DNA of 64,000 nucleotides from AP-15 sp963833745 (lineage in GTDB: Bacteria; Pseudomonadota; Alphaproteobacteria; ATCC43930; CGMCC-115725): contig CAWHZD010000004.1 of NCBI GenBank assembly GCA_963833745.1, positions 558,001 through 622,000 on the forward strand, given 5' to 3'. How positions within the stretch are numbered: position 1 is the first letter of the stretch; every line of letters begins with the position of its first letter. This document shows, one piece after another, positions 16,636 to 25,113 of this stretch. The notes below the pieces were generated by a model. It searched no databases. It was not told the DNA's origin and worked only from the letters and a program-made list of their open reading frames with translations. A program made the position numbers and the translations under genes.

Positions 16636-17325
16636 ATGAAGCAGAGAACGGCGACCAGAAAACGTTCCGCGGCGGGCAGCGTTGTCCGGTCCGGCCGGCC
16701 GCCCCACGCACTCGCCGGCGAGGTCGAGGAGCGGATCCTGGAGGCGGCCGCAAAGGTGTTTCTCGAGCGCGGTTTCGAGGGTGCCAGCGTGGACGAGATC
16801 GCCGATGTCGCGCGTGCCGGAAAGCCGACAATCTATGCGCGGTTCCCCGGCAAGGAGGCGCTGTTCACCGCCGTGATGGCGCGCAACGTGCGCGAAATCA
16901 CCCGCTCGTTCGAGAGCATTGTGCCAACCGGAGCGACCATCGAGGAGCGTCTGGCGAGCATCAGCAACGGCATTCTGCGCAAGGTTCTTGTGGCCAAGAC
17001 GATTGGACTAATCCGAGCGGCCGTTGCCGAAGCACGCCGGTTTCCAGGTGTGGCGGCCAGCGTCAGTCGGATAGCGCAGGGACGCTGGGTCGAAGCGGTC
17101 GCTCAACTATTCAGCGGGCTCGCGGAACCCGACAAGCTACCCGCGTTCGCCGCCGACCGCTGCGCCGCCACCGCGCGCCACTTTATCGAGCTGACCCTGC
17201 TGCCGATGATCATGCGTGCGCTGTTCGGAGAGCGCCTCACAGCGCTGCGCGCCGAGATCGCGCCGCATGTCGCGCGAACCGTGGCGTTCTTTCTCGCTGC
17301 CTGCAGACACGGGGGAATTGGCTAG
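16636..17325 (+). CDS. TetR/AcrR-family transcriptional repressor
   Basis: 229 residues. The HTH domain is complete: RILEAAAKVFLERGFEGASVDEIADVARAGKPTIYARF runs from about residue 34 to 72, followed by GKEALFTAVM. The C-terminal ligand domain (about 90-225) is of the AefR/TetR_C type by its IRAAVAEARRFPGVA segment, but I hold that loosely. It faces the emrAB-type operon across palindromic operators and most likely represses it. ATG 16636 has GTGAAAGGGG just upstream. An in-frame ATG at 16387 belongs to the duplicated 5' copy and is probably not used. Confidence 0.9.
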   Translation: MKQRTATRKRSAAGSVVRSGRPPHALAGEVEERILEAAAKVFLERGFEGASVDEIADVARAGKPTIYARFPGKEALFTAVMARNVREITRSFESIVPTGATIEERLASISNGILRKVLVAKTIGLIRAAVAEARRFPGVAASVSRIAQGRWVEAVAQLFSGLAEPDKLPAFAADRCAATARHFIELTLLPMIMRALFGERLTALRAEIAPHVARTVAFFLAACRHGGIG

Positions 17326-17476
17326 ACTACCCGCTGGAAGCCGGCGGAGGAGATCCGCCCGATGGCCGCTTTCGACGCTGCCTAGCCGTCGCCGCGCGTA
17401 TCGGCAAAGGACCGGATTCCATCCATGGCGGATTTGTGTCGCCCACTGCGCGATTGCGGCCTTACGGGTTCGTGAC

Positions 17477-19609
17477 TCAGCGCGCGACGATCAGGGCGTC
17501 GACGATGGTCAGGCCTTGGCCCTGGGGGTGGATGATGACCGGGTTGAGGTCGATTTCGTCGATCTGGTCGGCGTGGTCGGCGGCAAAGCGCGAGAGGGCG
17601 GCGATCACTTCGGCTAGAGCGGTGCGGTCGGCGGGCGGGGCGCCGCGGACGCCATCGAGAAGGGCGGCGCCCTTGAGGGCGCCGAGCAGGGCGAGCGCAT
17701 CGTCGGGTCCGATCGGCACCGGTGAGAAGGCCACATCACGTAACACCTCGACATGGATGCCGCCGAGCCCGACCATCAGCATCGGGCCGAAAACGGGGTC
17801 GCGGGTGACGCCGAGAATGATCTCGACACCAGGCGGCGCCATCTGCTGGACCAGCACGCCCTGGATCGCGGCGCCGGGATGAGCGGCCTTGGCGCTGGCG
17901 AGGACCTGGCGATAGGCCCCGCGCACCGCCGCGTCGCCCGTAGTCCCGAGCGCCACGGCGCCGGCCTCGGTCTTGTGGGTGATGTCCGGTGACTGCACCT
18001 TGAGCGCCACCGCGCCGCCGATCCGCGTGGCCGCGGCGACGGCTTCGTCCGCGGAAGCCGCCAATGCCTCGGGCGGGCGCGGGATGCCGTAACCGGCGAG
18101 CAGCGCCTTGGCCTCGTTCTCGGTCAGGACCGGGCCGGCGGCGGCGAGCGCGCGGGCGGTCTCGTCGCGGACCGATGGCGGGGTTATCGGCGGGGAGGCG
18201 CGGTGCCGCTGCGCCTGAAAGCGGGCGTAATCGACCAATGCCCGGATCGCGCGGGCGCAGCTCGGCATTGAGGTGTAGCAGGGGATGCCGGCCTCGGCGA
18301 ACGCCGCCATGGCACCCTCGGTCGCGGTCGTGTAGGTCGACAGGATGATCGGCTGCCCGGTCGAGCCGGTGACGGCGGCCAGCTCTTCGGCGCGGGTCTT
18401 TGCGGTCGCCTCATTGGCGAGCGAGCCGATCAACAGGATCGTGTCGATGCGTTGCGACTCGCGCACGATCTCGACGAGCTTGGCGTAGCCGACCTCGTGG
18501 ATCGCCTGGGCGGTGCCGTCGATCGGGTTCTGCGCCGAGGCGTAGGACGGAAGGAGCGCCATCAGACGCTGTTGCAGGCTCTCTTCGAGCACCGGAAGCT
18601 CGAGCCCGTGGGCCGACAGGATGTCGGACATCCACACCGCACTGCCGCCCGAGCCGGTGATCACCGCGACCCGGTTGCCCTTCGGCAGTTTGCAGAAGGC
18701 GAAGGCGGCGGCGATGTCGAGCGCATGGTCGAGGTCTTCGCCGCGGATGATGCCGTGATGGCGGAAGATCGCGTCGTCGACGGCCCCGGCATGCGCGAGC
18801 GAGCCGGTGTGCGAGGCAGCGGCGCGCCGGCCCGCCTCGGAGCGGCCGACCTTGGCGAGGATCATCGGCTTCCCGGCGTCGGCCGCCTTTTCGGCAATCG
18901 CGCGGAAGCGGGCCGGGTCTTGGATGCTTTCGAGATAGGCGATGAAAACGTCGGCGCCATCGGTATCGATCAGCCAATCGAGGTAATCGTGCGCTTCAAG
19001 GCAAATCTGGTTCCCGGCGCTGGCCTGGTAGGTAAAGCGCAACTGCCGGGGCCGGCCGCGGCTCAAAAAGGCGAAGGTCAAGGCGCCGCTCTGACAGCTG
19101 ACCGCGATCGCCCGGCTCTTGCTGCTCTGCGGGAAGAGGCTTTGCTTTGGATCGTGGAACACCGGGCTGAAGGTCGCGACAAGCGGCTTCAGCGGGTTGA
19201 CGATGCCTTCGGAATTGGGGCCGCAGACAATGATCCCATAGCGCTCGATGACCTGGCGCAATGCCGTGTCGCGCGCCTGCGCCGCCGCACCGCGCTCCTC
19301 GGCAAAGCCGGAGCTGATTATGACCGCGGCGCGCACGCCCTTTTTGCCGCAATCCTCAAGCGTCGCCGCGACAAAGGCCGCCGGTACCACGATTACGGCG
19401 AGATCGGGCGCCTCCGGCAGTTCGGCGACGGTCGCATAGCTGCGCAACCCGAATACTTCGGGCTGGCTGCGGGTCACCGGGTAGATGCGGCCAGGGTAGC
19501 CGTGCGAAATCAGAAACTCGGTGGTCCGGCCGCGCAAGGTATGCGTGTCGCCTGATGCGCCGATAATCGCGACACTGTCCGGAGAGAAAAGAGGACGAAG
19601 GTCAGGCAA
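17477..19609 (-). CDS. ADP-forming acyl-CoA synthetase (acetate-CoA ligase family)
   Basis: 710 residues fusing the alpha and beta parts of NDP-forming acyl-CoA synthetases. Residues about 8-135 form the CoA-binding Rossmann domain (SVAIIGASGDTHTLRG, GIIVCGPNSEGIVNP). About 150-460 hold the succinyl-CoA-ligase-like domains with SHTGSLAHAGAVDDAIFRHHG, and 490-710 the ATP-grasp domain (LTENEAKALLAGYGIPRPPE, ALKVQSPDITHKTEAGAV, ending DLNPVIIHPQGQG). It couples an organic acid and CoA to ATP hydrolysis or the reverse. The two acyl-CoA dehydrogenases downstream of its promoter side suggest a catabolic acyl-CoA role; substrate unknown. Confidence 0.88.
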   Translation of the reverse strand: MPDLRPLFSPDSVAIIGASGDTHTLRGRTTEFLISHGYPGRIYPVTRSQPEVFGLRSYATVAELPEAPDLAVIVVPAAFVAATLEDCGKKGVRAAVIISSGFAEERGAAAQARDTALRQVIERYGIIVCGPNSEGIVNPLKPLVATFSPVFHDPKQSLFPQSSKSRAIAVSCQSGALTFAFLSRGRPRQLRFTYQASAGNQICLEAHDYLDWLIDTDGADVFIAYLESIQDPARFRAIAEKAADAGKPMILAKVGRSEAGRRAAASHTGSLAHAGAVDDAIFRHHGIIRGEDLDHALDIAAAFAFCKLPKGNRVAVITGSGGSAVWMSDILSAHGLELPVLEESLQQRLMALLPSYASAQNPIDGTAQAIHEVGYAKLVEIVRESQRIDTILLIGSLANEATAKTRAEELAAVTGSTGQPIILSTYTTATEGAMAAFAEAGIPCYTSMPSCARAIRALVDYARFQAQRHRASPPITPPSVRDETARALAAAGPVLTENEAKALLAGYGIPRPPEALAASADEAVAAATRIGGAVALKVQSPDITHKTEAGAVALGTTGDAAVRGAYRQVLASAKAAHPGAAIQGVLVQQMAPPGVEIILGVTRDPVFGPMLMVGLGGIHVEVLRDVAFSPVPIGPDDALALLGALKGAALLDGVRGAPPADRTALAEVIAALSRFAADHADQIDEIDLNPVIIHPQGQGLTIVDALIVAR

Positions 19610-19626
19610 TAAAAAACCCTTTCAAC

Positions 19627-19653
19627 GCAGAGGGCGCAGAGGGCGCAGAGGCG
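19627..19653 (+). repeat. Three tandem 9-bp units (GCAGAGGGC)
   Basis: Three near-identical 9-base units between the synthetase and acyl-CoA dehydrogenase genes, the third ending GCG. A fourth, shifted GCAGAGGAC follows. A simple tandem repeat in a 120-base intergenic space; no function visible. Confidence 0.6.
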
Positions 19654-19729
19654 TCGCAGAGGACGCAATATGCGCGCACAGCGTGCGTCCACAGCGCATC
19701 CTTGGCGTCCTCCGCGGTGAAGTTGTTTC

Positions 19730-20890
19730 TTAGCGCAGGCCGAGGCCGCGGGCGATGATGCCGCGCAGGATCTCGCGGGTGCCGCCCTGGATCGTCAGCT
19801 TGGGCGCGATCAAGGTCGTGTAGCGCAGCGCCTCCTCGAACCGGTCGTCATTGCTCTCGGGTTGCGAGTCGCCGACCGGCGGGGCCAACAGGCGGACCTT
19901 GTCGGGCAGGGCCTGCTCGAAATTGGTACCGAGGTCCTTGACCACGGCGGATTCGACGGCCGGCGTCTTGCCCGCCTGCAGCATGCCGGCGACCGACAAC
20001 GACATCCTTCTGAGGGTGGCGAGGTGTGCCACCTGGCGGCCGATGCCTTCGGCGAGATGCTCGCTCGGCTCCTCGCCGGCAACCCGAACCAGTTCGACCA
20101 ATGACGAAAACGTCTCGATCCAGCGGTCGGGGCCGCTGCGCTCATAGGCGAGTTCGTCGGTCGCCTGCTTCCACGCCATGTCGACCTCGCCGATCAGATG
20201 CGAGTCGGGCAGAAAGGCGTCGTCAAACACGACCTCGTTGAAATCATGGCTTCCGGTCAAGTTGATGATCGGGCGAATCGTGATCCCGGGAATTTTCATC
20301 TCGACCAGGAACTGGGTCAGCCCGTGCCGGCGGTTCTCCTTGGTCGACGGCGAGGTGCGCAGCAGCGCGATCATGTAATCGGCTTCATGCGCGTTGCTGG
20401 TCCAGATCTTGCGCCCGTTGACGAGCCAGCCGCCGACGGTCTTGGTGGCGCGGGTCGAGGCGGCAAACACATCCGACCCGGAATTCGGCTCGGAGAGCCC
20501 AATGCAAAAGCACAATTCGCCGGCGGCGATCTTCGGCAGGATCTGTTGCCGGACCTCCTCCTGGCCGTAGCGCAGGATCACCGGGCCGCTCTGCCGGTCG
20601 GCGGTCGAATGGGCGCGGGTCGGCGCATGCGCCGCCAGCATCTCCTCGGTCACGACATAGCGCTCGAGCTGCGAGCGTTGATGCCCGCCGTATTTTTTCG
20701 GCCAGGTCATGCCGATCCAGCCTTTGGCCCCCATCTTGCGGCTGAATTCGCGCGAGAAGCCACCCTTGCCGCGATGCGCGGACAAGGTTCCGCCCTCGGC
20801 CTCCTCGCGCAAAAAGACCCGGACTTCCTGGCGCAGCTCCTTGGCCTCGGGTGGCAGCTCGACCGGATCAAAGCGGAAGCTCATGGTCAT
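19730..20890 (-). CDS. Acyl-CoA dehydrogenase
   Basis: 386-residue flavoenzyme oxidising an acyl-CoA at the alpha-beta carbons. The FAD/substrate middle domain is clear: CFCIGLSEPNSGSDVFAAST near residue 130, WLVNGRKIWTSNAHEADYM near 155, and FNEVVFDDAFLPDSHLIGE near 215. The C-terminus carries IQGGTREILRGIIARGLGL. It lies upstream of the acyl-CoA synthetase and downstream of a second, shorter dehydrogenase on the same strand; pairs like this often form heteromers. About 135 bases with a palindromic repeat separate it from that partner. Confidence 0.9.
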   Translation of the reverse strand: MTMSFRFDPVELPPEAKELRQEVRVFLREEAEGGTLSAHRGKGGFSREFSRKMGAKGWIGMTWPKKYGGHQRSQLERYVVTEEMLAAHAPTRAHSTADRQSGPVILRYGQEEVRQQILPKIAAGELCFCIGLSEPNSGSDVFAASTRATKTVGGWLVNGRKIWTSNAHEADYMIALLRTSPSTKENRRHGLTQFLVEMKIPGITIRPIINLTGSHDFNEVVFDDAFLPDSHLIGEVDMAWKQATDELAYERSGPDRWIETFSSLVELVRVAGEEPSEHLAEGIGRQVAHLATLRRMSLSVAGMLQAGKTPAVESAVVKDLGTNFEQALPDKVRLLAPPVGDSQPESNDDRFEEALRYTTLIAPKLTIQGGTREILRGIIARGLGLR

Positions 20891-20906
20891 CGGGGCCTCA
20901 AGGGGT

Positions 20907-20991
20907 TGGTCGTCGCCCCGCGACAGCGGGGGTCCAGGGCGGGCGGCGGCGGCTCGGGCTCCTGGATTCCCGCTTTCCCGGGACTGACGGC
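20907..20991. repeat. Two-part palindromic intergenic repeat
   Basis: Two hairpin-forming halves: CCCCGC-GACA-GCGGGG at 20916-20931, then CTGGATTCCCGCTTTCCCGG near 20960. This two-part form is a widely dispersed alphaproteobacterial intergenic repeat. A degenerate relative of the second half occurs at 32954-33003. It may act as transcript terminator or stabiliser between the two dehydrogenase genes. Confidence 0.6.
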
Positions 20992-21025
20992 AGGGTTTCG
21001 GCGCTACGCATAATTTTTCGGGAAA

Positions 21026-22078
21026 TTAGGAGTCTTGGGTAATGAACGGCCACAACCGGTCGGCGCCCTCGGCCGCGACCATCCGGCCGAGACGGGTTGC
21101 CCATACCGACTCATTGCCGAACTCCTCGCGCCAGCTCCACAACCGGCGCGTTGCATGATGCAAGGTGTGCTCGTAGGTAAAGCCCATGGCACCGTGCACC
21201 TGATGGGCGATCGCAGCACCGGTGCCGGCGGCCTCGCCGGCGCGCACCTTGGCGATCGCGACCTCGGCGGCGCCGAGTTCCGTGCCGGCACAAGCTTCGG
21301 CGGCGAGATCGGCGGCCGCACCCGCCGCGGCGACTTCGCCGGCCAGGGTGGCGAGGTTGTGCTGGACCGCCTGGAACTTGGCGATCGGGCGCCCGAACTG
21401 CGAGCGGTCAAGCGCCCACTGGACCGACTGCTCGAGGATCTTTTCGAGCGCCCCGGCCATCTGCTGCAGCCGCACCGCGGCGCCGAAGCGCTGGATCATG
21501 TCCTCGTCGACACCGGCAGGTTTGGCTGTTTCGGGTGTGGCGCCGTCGAAGGACACCGTGTCACGCGGCTCGCCGGCGAGGCTTTTGTCTTGGCTGATCG
21601 GCAGGCCTGCGGTCGAGACCAGCGCCACCATCCGCTCGTTCCCGCGATGGGCGAGGACTGCAATGTGGCCGGCGTTGCGGGCGAACGGCACCCGGCGGGC
21701 GCGGCCGCTGAGCCTTCCGTCGGCGCCGAGAACGATATGGCCGTCGGCATGCACCGGGGCGATTGTCATCGACCCGGCCGGCATCGCGATCCCGGCACGC
21801 GCCAACAGCCAGCCCGCCATCAAGGTCTCGGCAAGCGGCACCGGCACCGCAAAGCGGCCGGCCGCGCGCAACACGGCAAACCCGTCGGCCATCGTCGCCC
21901 CGGCGCCACCCAGATCCTCCGGCACCCAGGCCAGCGGCAGACCCAATTCCTCGAGTGCGCCCCACAGCGCCTGCGGCCACACGCCGTTTTCGGCGTCGTT
22001 GATCGTGGCGGGTTCGCACAGATCGCGAAAGATCCGCGTCGCGGTGTCGACGATGATGTTGTCGCTGCTGTCGAACAT
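21026..22078 (-). CDS. Acyl-CoA dehydrogenase family protein (short form)
   Basis: 350 residues from ATG 22078. It keeps the three-domain order, with an N-terminal helical part (WGALEELGLPLAWVPEDLGGAGATM), a reduced middle domain and a C-terminal helical part (QRFGAAVRLQQMAGALEKILEQSVQWALDRSQFG, AIAHQVHGAMGFTYEHTLHHATRRLW). The middle lacks the usual SEPxxGSD FAD motif, so it may be the non-catalytic partner of the dehydrogenase encoded just downstream, as in known heteromeric acyl-CoA dehydrogenases. An in-frame start at 22150 would add 24 non-homologous residues. Confidence 0.85.
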   Translation of the reverse strand: MFDSSDNIIVDTATRIFRDLCEPATINDAENGVWPQALWGALEELGLPLAWVPEDLGGAGATMADGFAVLRAAGRFAVPVPLAETLMAGWLLARAGIAMPAGSMTIAPVHADGHIVLGADGRLSGRARRVPFARNAGHIAVLAHRGNERMVALVSTAGLPISQDKSLAGEPRDTVSFDGATPETAKPAGVDEDMIQRFGAAVRLQQMAGALEKILEQSVQWALDRSQFGRPIAKFQAVQHNLATLAGEVAAAGAAADLAAEACAGTELGAAEVAIAKVRAGEAAGTGAAIAHQVHGAMGFTYEHTLHHATRRLWSWREEFGNESVWATRLGRMVAAEGADRLWPFITQDS

Positions 22079-22178
22079 CCCGATACCGCTTATGAATGGC
22101 CGTTGCGACCAATCGTAGAGCAGGCGAGCAAGGACGGGAAGCGGCAGCAAAGGATATTGTCGTCCGAGCCCGCGGACA

Positions 22179-22199
22179 GTAAGCTAGGATGTAAGCTAG
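22179..22199. promoter_or_regulatory. Direct repeat upstream of vapBC
   Basis: The 9-mer GTAAGCTAG occurs twice, at 22179-22187 and 22191-22199, 12 bases apart, ending 16 bases before the antitoxin ATG. Antitoxin or antitoxin-toxin complexes usually bind repeated sites in this position, so it is a candidate autoregulatory operator. Confidence 0.45.
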
Positions 22200-22215
22200 A
22201 TTGGAGGCCCATCCA

Positions 22216-22458
22216 ATGCAAGAAGTGGGTGCGTTCGACGCGAAGAACCGGCTCGGTGCTCTGCTTGACCGGGTGGAGCGGGGGGAGGAGATCCTGATTA
22301 CCCGGCGCGGCAAACCCGTGGCCCGGTTGGTGCCGGCGGGGCCGGATTTCGACCAGGAAAAGGCTCGCCGTGCCGTAGCCGGCTTGATCGAGGCGAGCCG
22401 CGGTCTCACCCTCGGCGGTCTCAAGATCAAAGATCTGATCGACGAAGGGCGTTCATGA
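22216..22458 (+). CDS. vapB: Phd/YefM-type antitoxin of a VapBC pair
   Basis: 80 residues from ATG 22216 (a TTG at 22201 could add five). It begins MQEVGAFDAKNRLGALLDRVERGEEILITRRGKPVARLVP, the compact DNA-binding fold of Phd/YefM antitoxins. The C-terminal tail GLIEASRGLTLGGLKIKDLIDEGRS would wrap the toxin. Its stop overlaps the toxin start by four bases (ATGA), the classic arrangement for translational coupling. It should neutralise the PIN nuclease and repress its own promoter. Confidence 0.9.
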   Translation: MQEVGAFDAKNRLGALLDRVERGEEILITRRGKPVARLVPAGPDFDQEKARRAVAGLIEASRGLTLGGLKIKDLIDEGRS

Positions 22459-22868
22459 GCTTCGTCCTGGACAACTCGGTAGCCTTGACTTGGTGCTTCG
22501 AAGATGAGCGGACACCGGCGACGACGGCTCTACTCGAACAGCTAGGCCAGTCGGGCGCGCTGGCACCGATGCTCTGGCCGCTCGAAGCCTTGAACGGGCT
22601 TCTGGTTGCCGAGCGGCGGGGTCGTCTCGATGCTGCAAGACGGCATATTCTGGCCGGATTTCTCGTCGCGCTGCCGGTCAAGCTCGATGATGAGACGGCA
22701 CGCCAAGCGTGGACTGCGACCGCCGCTCTCGCCGAACGGTTCAATCTCTCCAGCTACGACGCCGCTTATCTCGAGCTTGCACACCGTCGCAATCTGCCGC
22801 TCGCTTCGCTAGACCGCGAATTGCGCGCGGCAGCCGGGGCGTTGGGTCTCACGGTATTGGGAGGTTAG
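22455..22868 (+). CDS. vapC: VapC-type PIN-domain ribonuclease toxin
   Basis: 137 residues. PIN-domain acidic residues are visible: Asp in SFVLDNSVALTWCFEDE at the N-terminus, Glu in WPLEALNGLL near residue 42, Asp in SSYDAAYLELAHRRNLPLASLDRELRAAA near residue 100 with the final Asp. VapC toxins cleave tRNA or rRNA when freed from the antitoxin. Its stop (22866-22868) is one base from the ATG of the split ABM monooxygenase gene at 22870, so the toxin-antitoxin module sits immediately beside that damaged gene. Confidence 0.9.
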   Translation: MSFVLDNSVALTWCFEDERTPATTALLEQLGQSGALAPMLWPLEALNGLLVAERRGRLDAARRHILAGFLVALPVKLDDETARQAWTATAALAERFNLSSYDAAYLELAHRRNLPLASLDRELRAAAGALGLTVLGG

Positions 22869-22896
22869 CATGTTCATCGCGATGAACCGCTTCAAG

Positions 22897-24791
22897 CCCA
22901 ACTTCCGCAGTTTGGATTTGAAGACGGCTGATTATCAACGGCTTGGAGGCCATTTTCAGATTTAGGCACCACATTTTCTTGAGGGTTCAGCGGGCGGGCG
23001 GCATCTCCTGGAAGACGGGCGGCAGGGTGATCTCGATAGCGCGGCAGATCGGATCAATGGTTGCGCCGGGAGCGGTGCGCAGTCGGGCCCGGCGACCATC
23101 CTGTTCGACCTCGATCTCACTGAGGTCGGCAAGATCATCGATGATGCGCTGCCATTCGAGCTTGCTGCGGCGTGCCGCCAGACGGTCCGTCAGTTCCTTG
23201 CGCAGCACCAGGGCGAGGAAGGTGCAGAAGACGTGGCCGCGGATGCCGGCATCGGTTTTGTGGAAGATCGGCCGGGTGGCAAGCAGCGCTTTTGCGGTTT
23301 TGAAGGCGTCCTCCACGGCGAGGAGGTTACGGTATCGCAGGACGACTTGGAGGGCGGAGATTTTCGTGTTGGTGCGCAGCACGAACAGGCCGTCGAAGCG
23401 GGCGTCGGCCTCGACCTTGGCCCGATCAATGACAAAGCCGTCGCCCACGGGCGTCTTGAGGAAACGGCGGAAGCCCTTGTTGGCGACCAGTGCCTTGTCG
23501 CCTTGCGCGAGCTTGCGCTCGAGGCCGGCGATCAGTTCGGCGCGCGCCTCGGCATCCTTTCTGGCTTCCTCGTCATTGCGACAGATGATGTAGCGCCGCC
23601 CGGCGATTGTGGTCTCCCTGACGGCGAGTTCAGTCTCGCCCTTCTGCCGCCGGATGAGCAGCGGCACGCTGACGCCATCATCCTCAATGACCTCGGCGCG
23701 CACCTCGCGGCTGGTGCGCTCGCGCACGCCGAGAATGTACTCGATCTTCTCGGCTTCGAGCGCCGCCATGGTGTGGGCGCTGATCATGCCGCGATCGGCG
23801 ACGATGCAGGTCCGGGCGATGTCGAAGCGATCGCGCAGGCGGCGCACCACCGGCAACAACATCGTCACGTCGGCAGTGTTGCCCGGCATCAGGAACGAGG
23901 CGATCGGCCGGTCGGCGTCATCCAGCACGATGCCGAGCACGACCTGCTTCAAGTGCCCTCGGTAGTCCTTGGAATGGCCGCGCTGACCCAGGTTCTCACC
24001 GCCGGCGCCCTCGAACCATAACGTCGTCGTATCGAAGAAGGCGATCGACACCGCACCGAACAGCGGCTGGCGATGCCGGTAGAGCGCTTCCTCGATCGCC
24101 TCGGCGGTGCCGCGGCCGTGCTCGTCGATTTCGCCGAGCCAGGCCATCGCCTTGTACGCCTCGTCGAGCCCGAGCCCTTCGGCGCCGGGGACGCGCAAGC
24201 CGTTGCGCCATTCGCTCGCGTGGCGGTCGGAACCCGAGACCGTCAGCCGATGCAGTACGGTGAGATAGACCGCCCGCTCGACATCGAAGCCGAAGCGCCG
24301 GTCGGCGAGCAGGCTGGTGAGCACGTCGCGGCATCCGGTTTCGGCCCACAACCGGCCGAACACCAAATCGGGTCCGATGCTGACGCGGCGCAGTTCCGGC
24401 AACTCGCCGCGATAGAAGCTCGACAGCACGATCGTCCGTCGCGAATGCCGCGCCGCCGAGGCGATCAGCCCGTCGATCAGGCCGGAGGCTTCGACCTCGT
24501 CGCGCCGGCCGAGCGCCTTGATGACGCGCTGAACGTGGCGCCCGCCCTCGCGTGCGTTCTCGACGAGGTAGAGGTACTCATAGGCTCCGATCTTCTTGAC
24601 GCGGACGAACATGGCGCGGCACCCTGCTTGCGGCAAGGGCACCACGATTCGTCGCCACTTCTCAAGATAAATAAACCGTCTCAATCACAAAAATGTCGAT
24701 CATTTAGCACCACAATGCGAGCGGTGTCGTCGCAACCCCAGCATTTCTGCGATCCCCAGCAACCGCATCACCCAAAACCGCGGAAGTTGGG
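22897..24791 (-). mobile_element. IS1634-type insertion sequence with inverted ends and 5-bp target duplication
   Basis: 1895 bases. Left end CCCAACTTCCGCAGTTT and right end (read inward on the other strand) CCCAACTTCCGCGGTTT match at 16 of 17 positions. The direct repeat TCAAG flanks both ends (22892-22896 and 24792-24796). Removing the element and one TCAAG restores the reading frame of the ABM gene, which fixes both borders. It encodes one transposase on the minus strand and looks complete, so it may be recent and active. Confidence 0.93.
22987..24612 (-). CDS. IS1634-family DDE transposase
   Basis: 541 residues from ATG 24612. The opening MFVRVKKIGAYEYLYLVEN is typical of IS1634-type transposases. 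Catalytic acidic residues lie in FFDTTTLWFEG (first Asp), IVADRGMIS (second Asp) and LLAVEDAFKTAKALLATRP (Glu of the YREK-like region). It fills nearly all of the element and is uninterrupted, so the enzyme is probably functional. An in-frame start 24 codons upstream (24684) is also possible but lies outside the usual family N-terminus. Confidence 0.92.
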   Translation of the reverse strand: MFVRVKKIGAYEYLYLVENAREGGRHVQRVIKALGRRDEVEASGLIDGLIASAARHSRRTIVLSSFYRGELPELRRVSIGPDLVFGRLWAETGCRDVLTSLLADRRFGFDVERAVYLTVLHRLTVSGSDRHASEWRNGLRVPGAEGLGLDEAYKAMAWLGEIDEHGRGTAEAIEEALYRHRQPLFGAVSIAFFDTTTLWFEGAGGENLGQRGHSKDYRGHLKQVVLGIVLDDADRPIASFLMPGNTADVTMLLPVVRRLRDRFDIARTCIVADRGMISAHTMAALEAEKIEYILGVRERTSREVRAEVIEDDGVSVPLLIRRQKGETELAVRETTIAGRRYIICRNDEEARKDAEARAELIAGLERKLAQGDKALVANKGFRRFLKTPVGDGFVIDRAKVEADARFDGLFVLRTNTKISALQVVLRYRNLLAVEDAFKTAKALLATRPIFHKTDAGIRGHVFCTFLALVLRKELTDRLAARRSKLEWQRIIDDLADLSEIEVEQDGRRARLRTAPGATIDPICRAIEITLPPVFQEMPPAR

Positions 24792-25113
24792 TCAAGGTCG
24801 TTCCCGGGTCTCAGGCGGCGTTCGAGCAGGTTTGGACGACGCGCGACAGCCGCCTGGGCGACGTACCTGGTTTTATCGCCTTCCACCTGTTGCGCGGCCC
24901 GGAGCGCGACGACCACGTGCTTTACTCCTCGCACACCTTGTGGCGCAGCCGAGAGGATTTCGAATCCTGGACCCGGTCGGAGGCGTTCCGTGCCGCCCAC
25001 CGCGACGCCGGCTCCAACCGGCCGCTCTATCTCGGCCATCCCGAATTCGAGGGCTTCGAGGTCATTCAGACGGTCGAGCCGGGGGTGCCGCGCGATAAGG
25101 AAGCTGGAACAGG

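Noticed and set aside
16387..17325. Extended TetR-type protein starting at the duplicated ATG
   Set aside because: The first 83 residues read through the duplicated 5' copy out of its original frame and the spacer; the intact HTH start at 16636 with its own ribosome site is far more likely.
22950..24715. Motif ATTTAGGCACCACA-like near both ends of the IS region, considered as terminal repeats
   Set aside because: The two copies are in the same orientation and lie inside the element; the true ends are the CCCAACTTCCGC repeats with TCAAG duplications.
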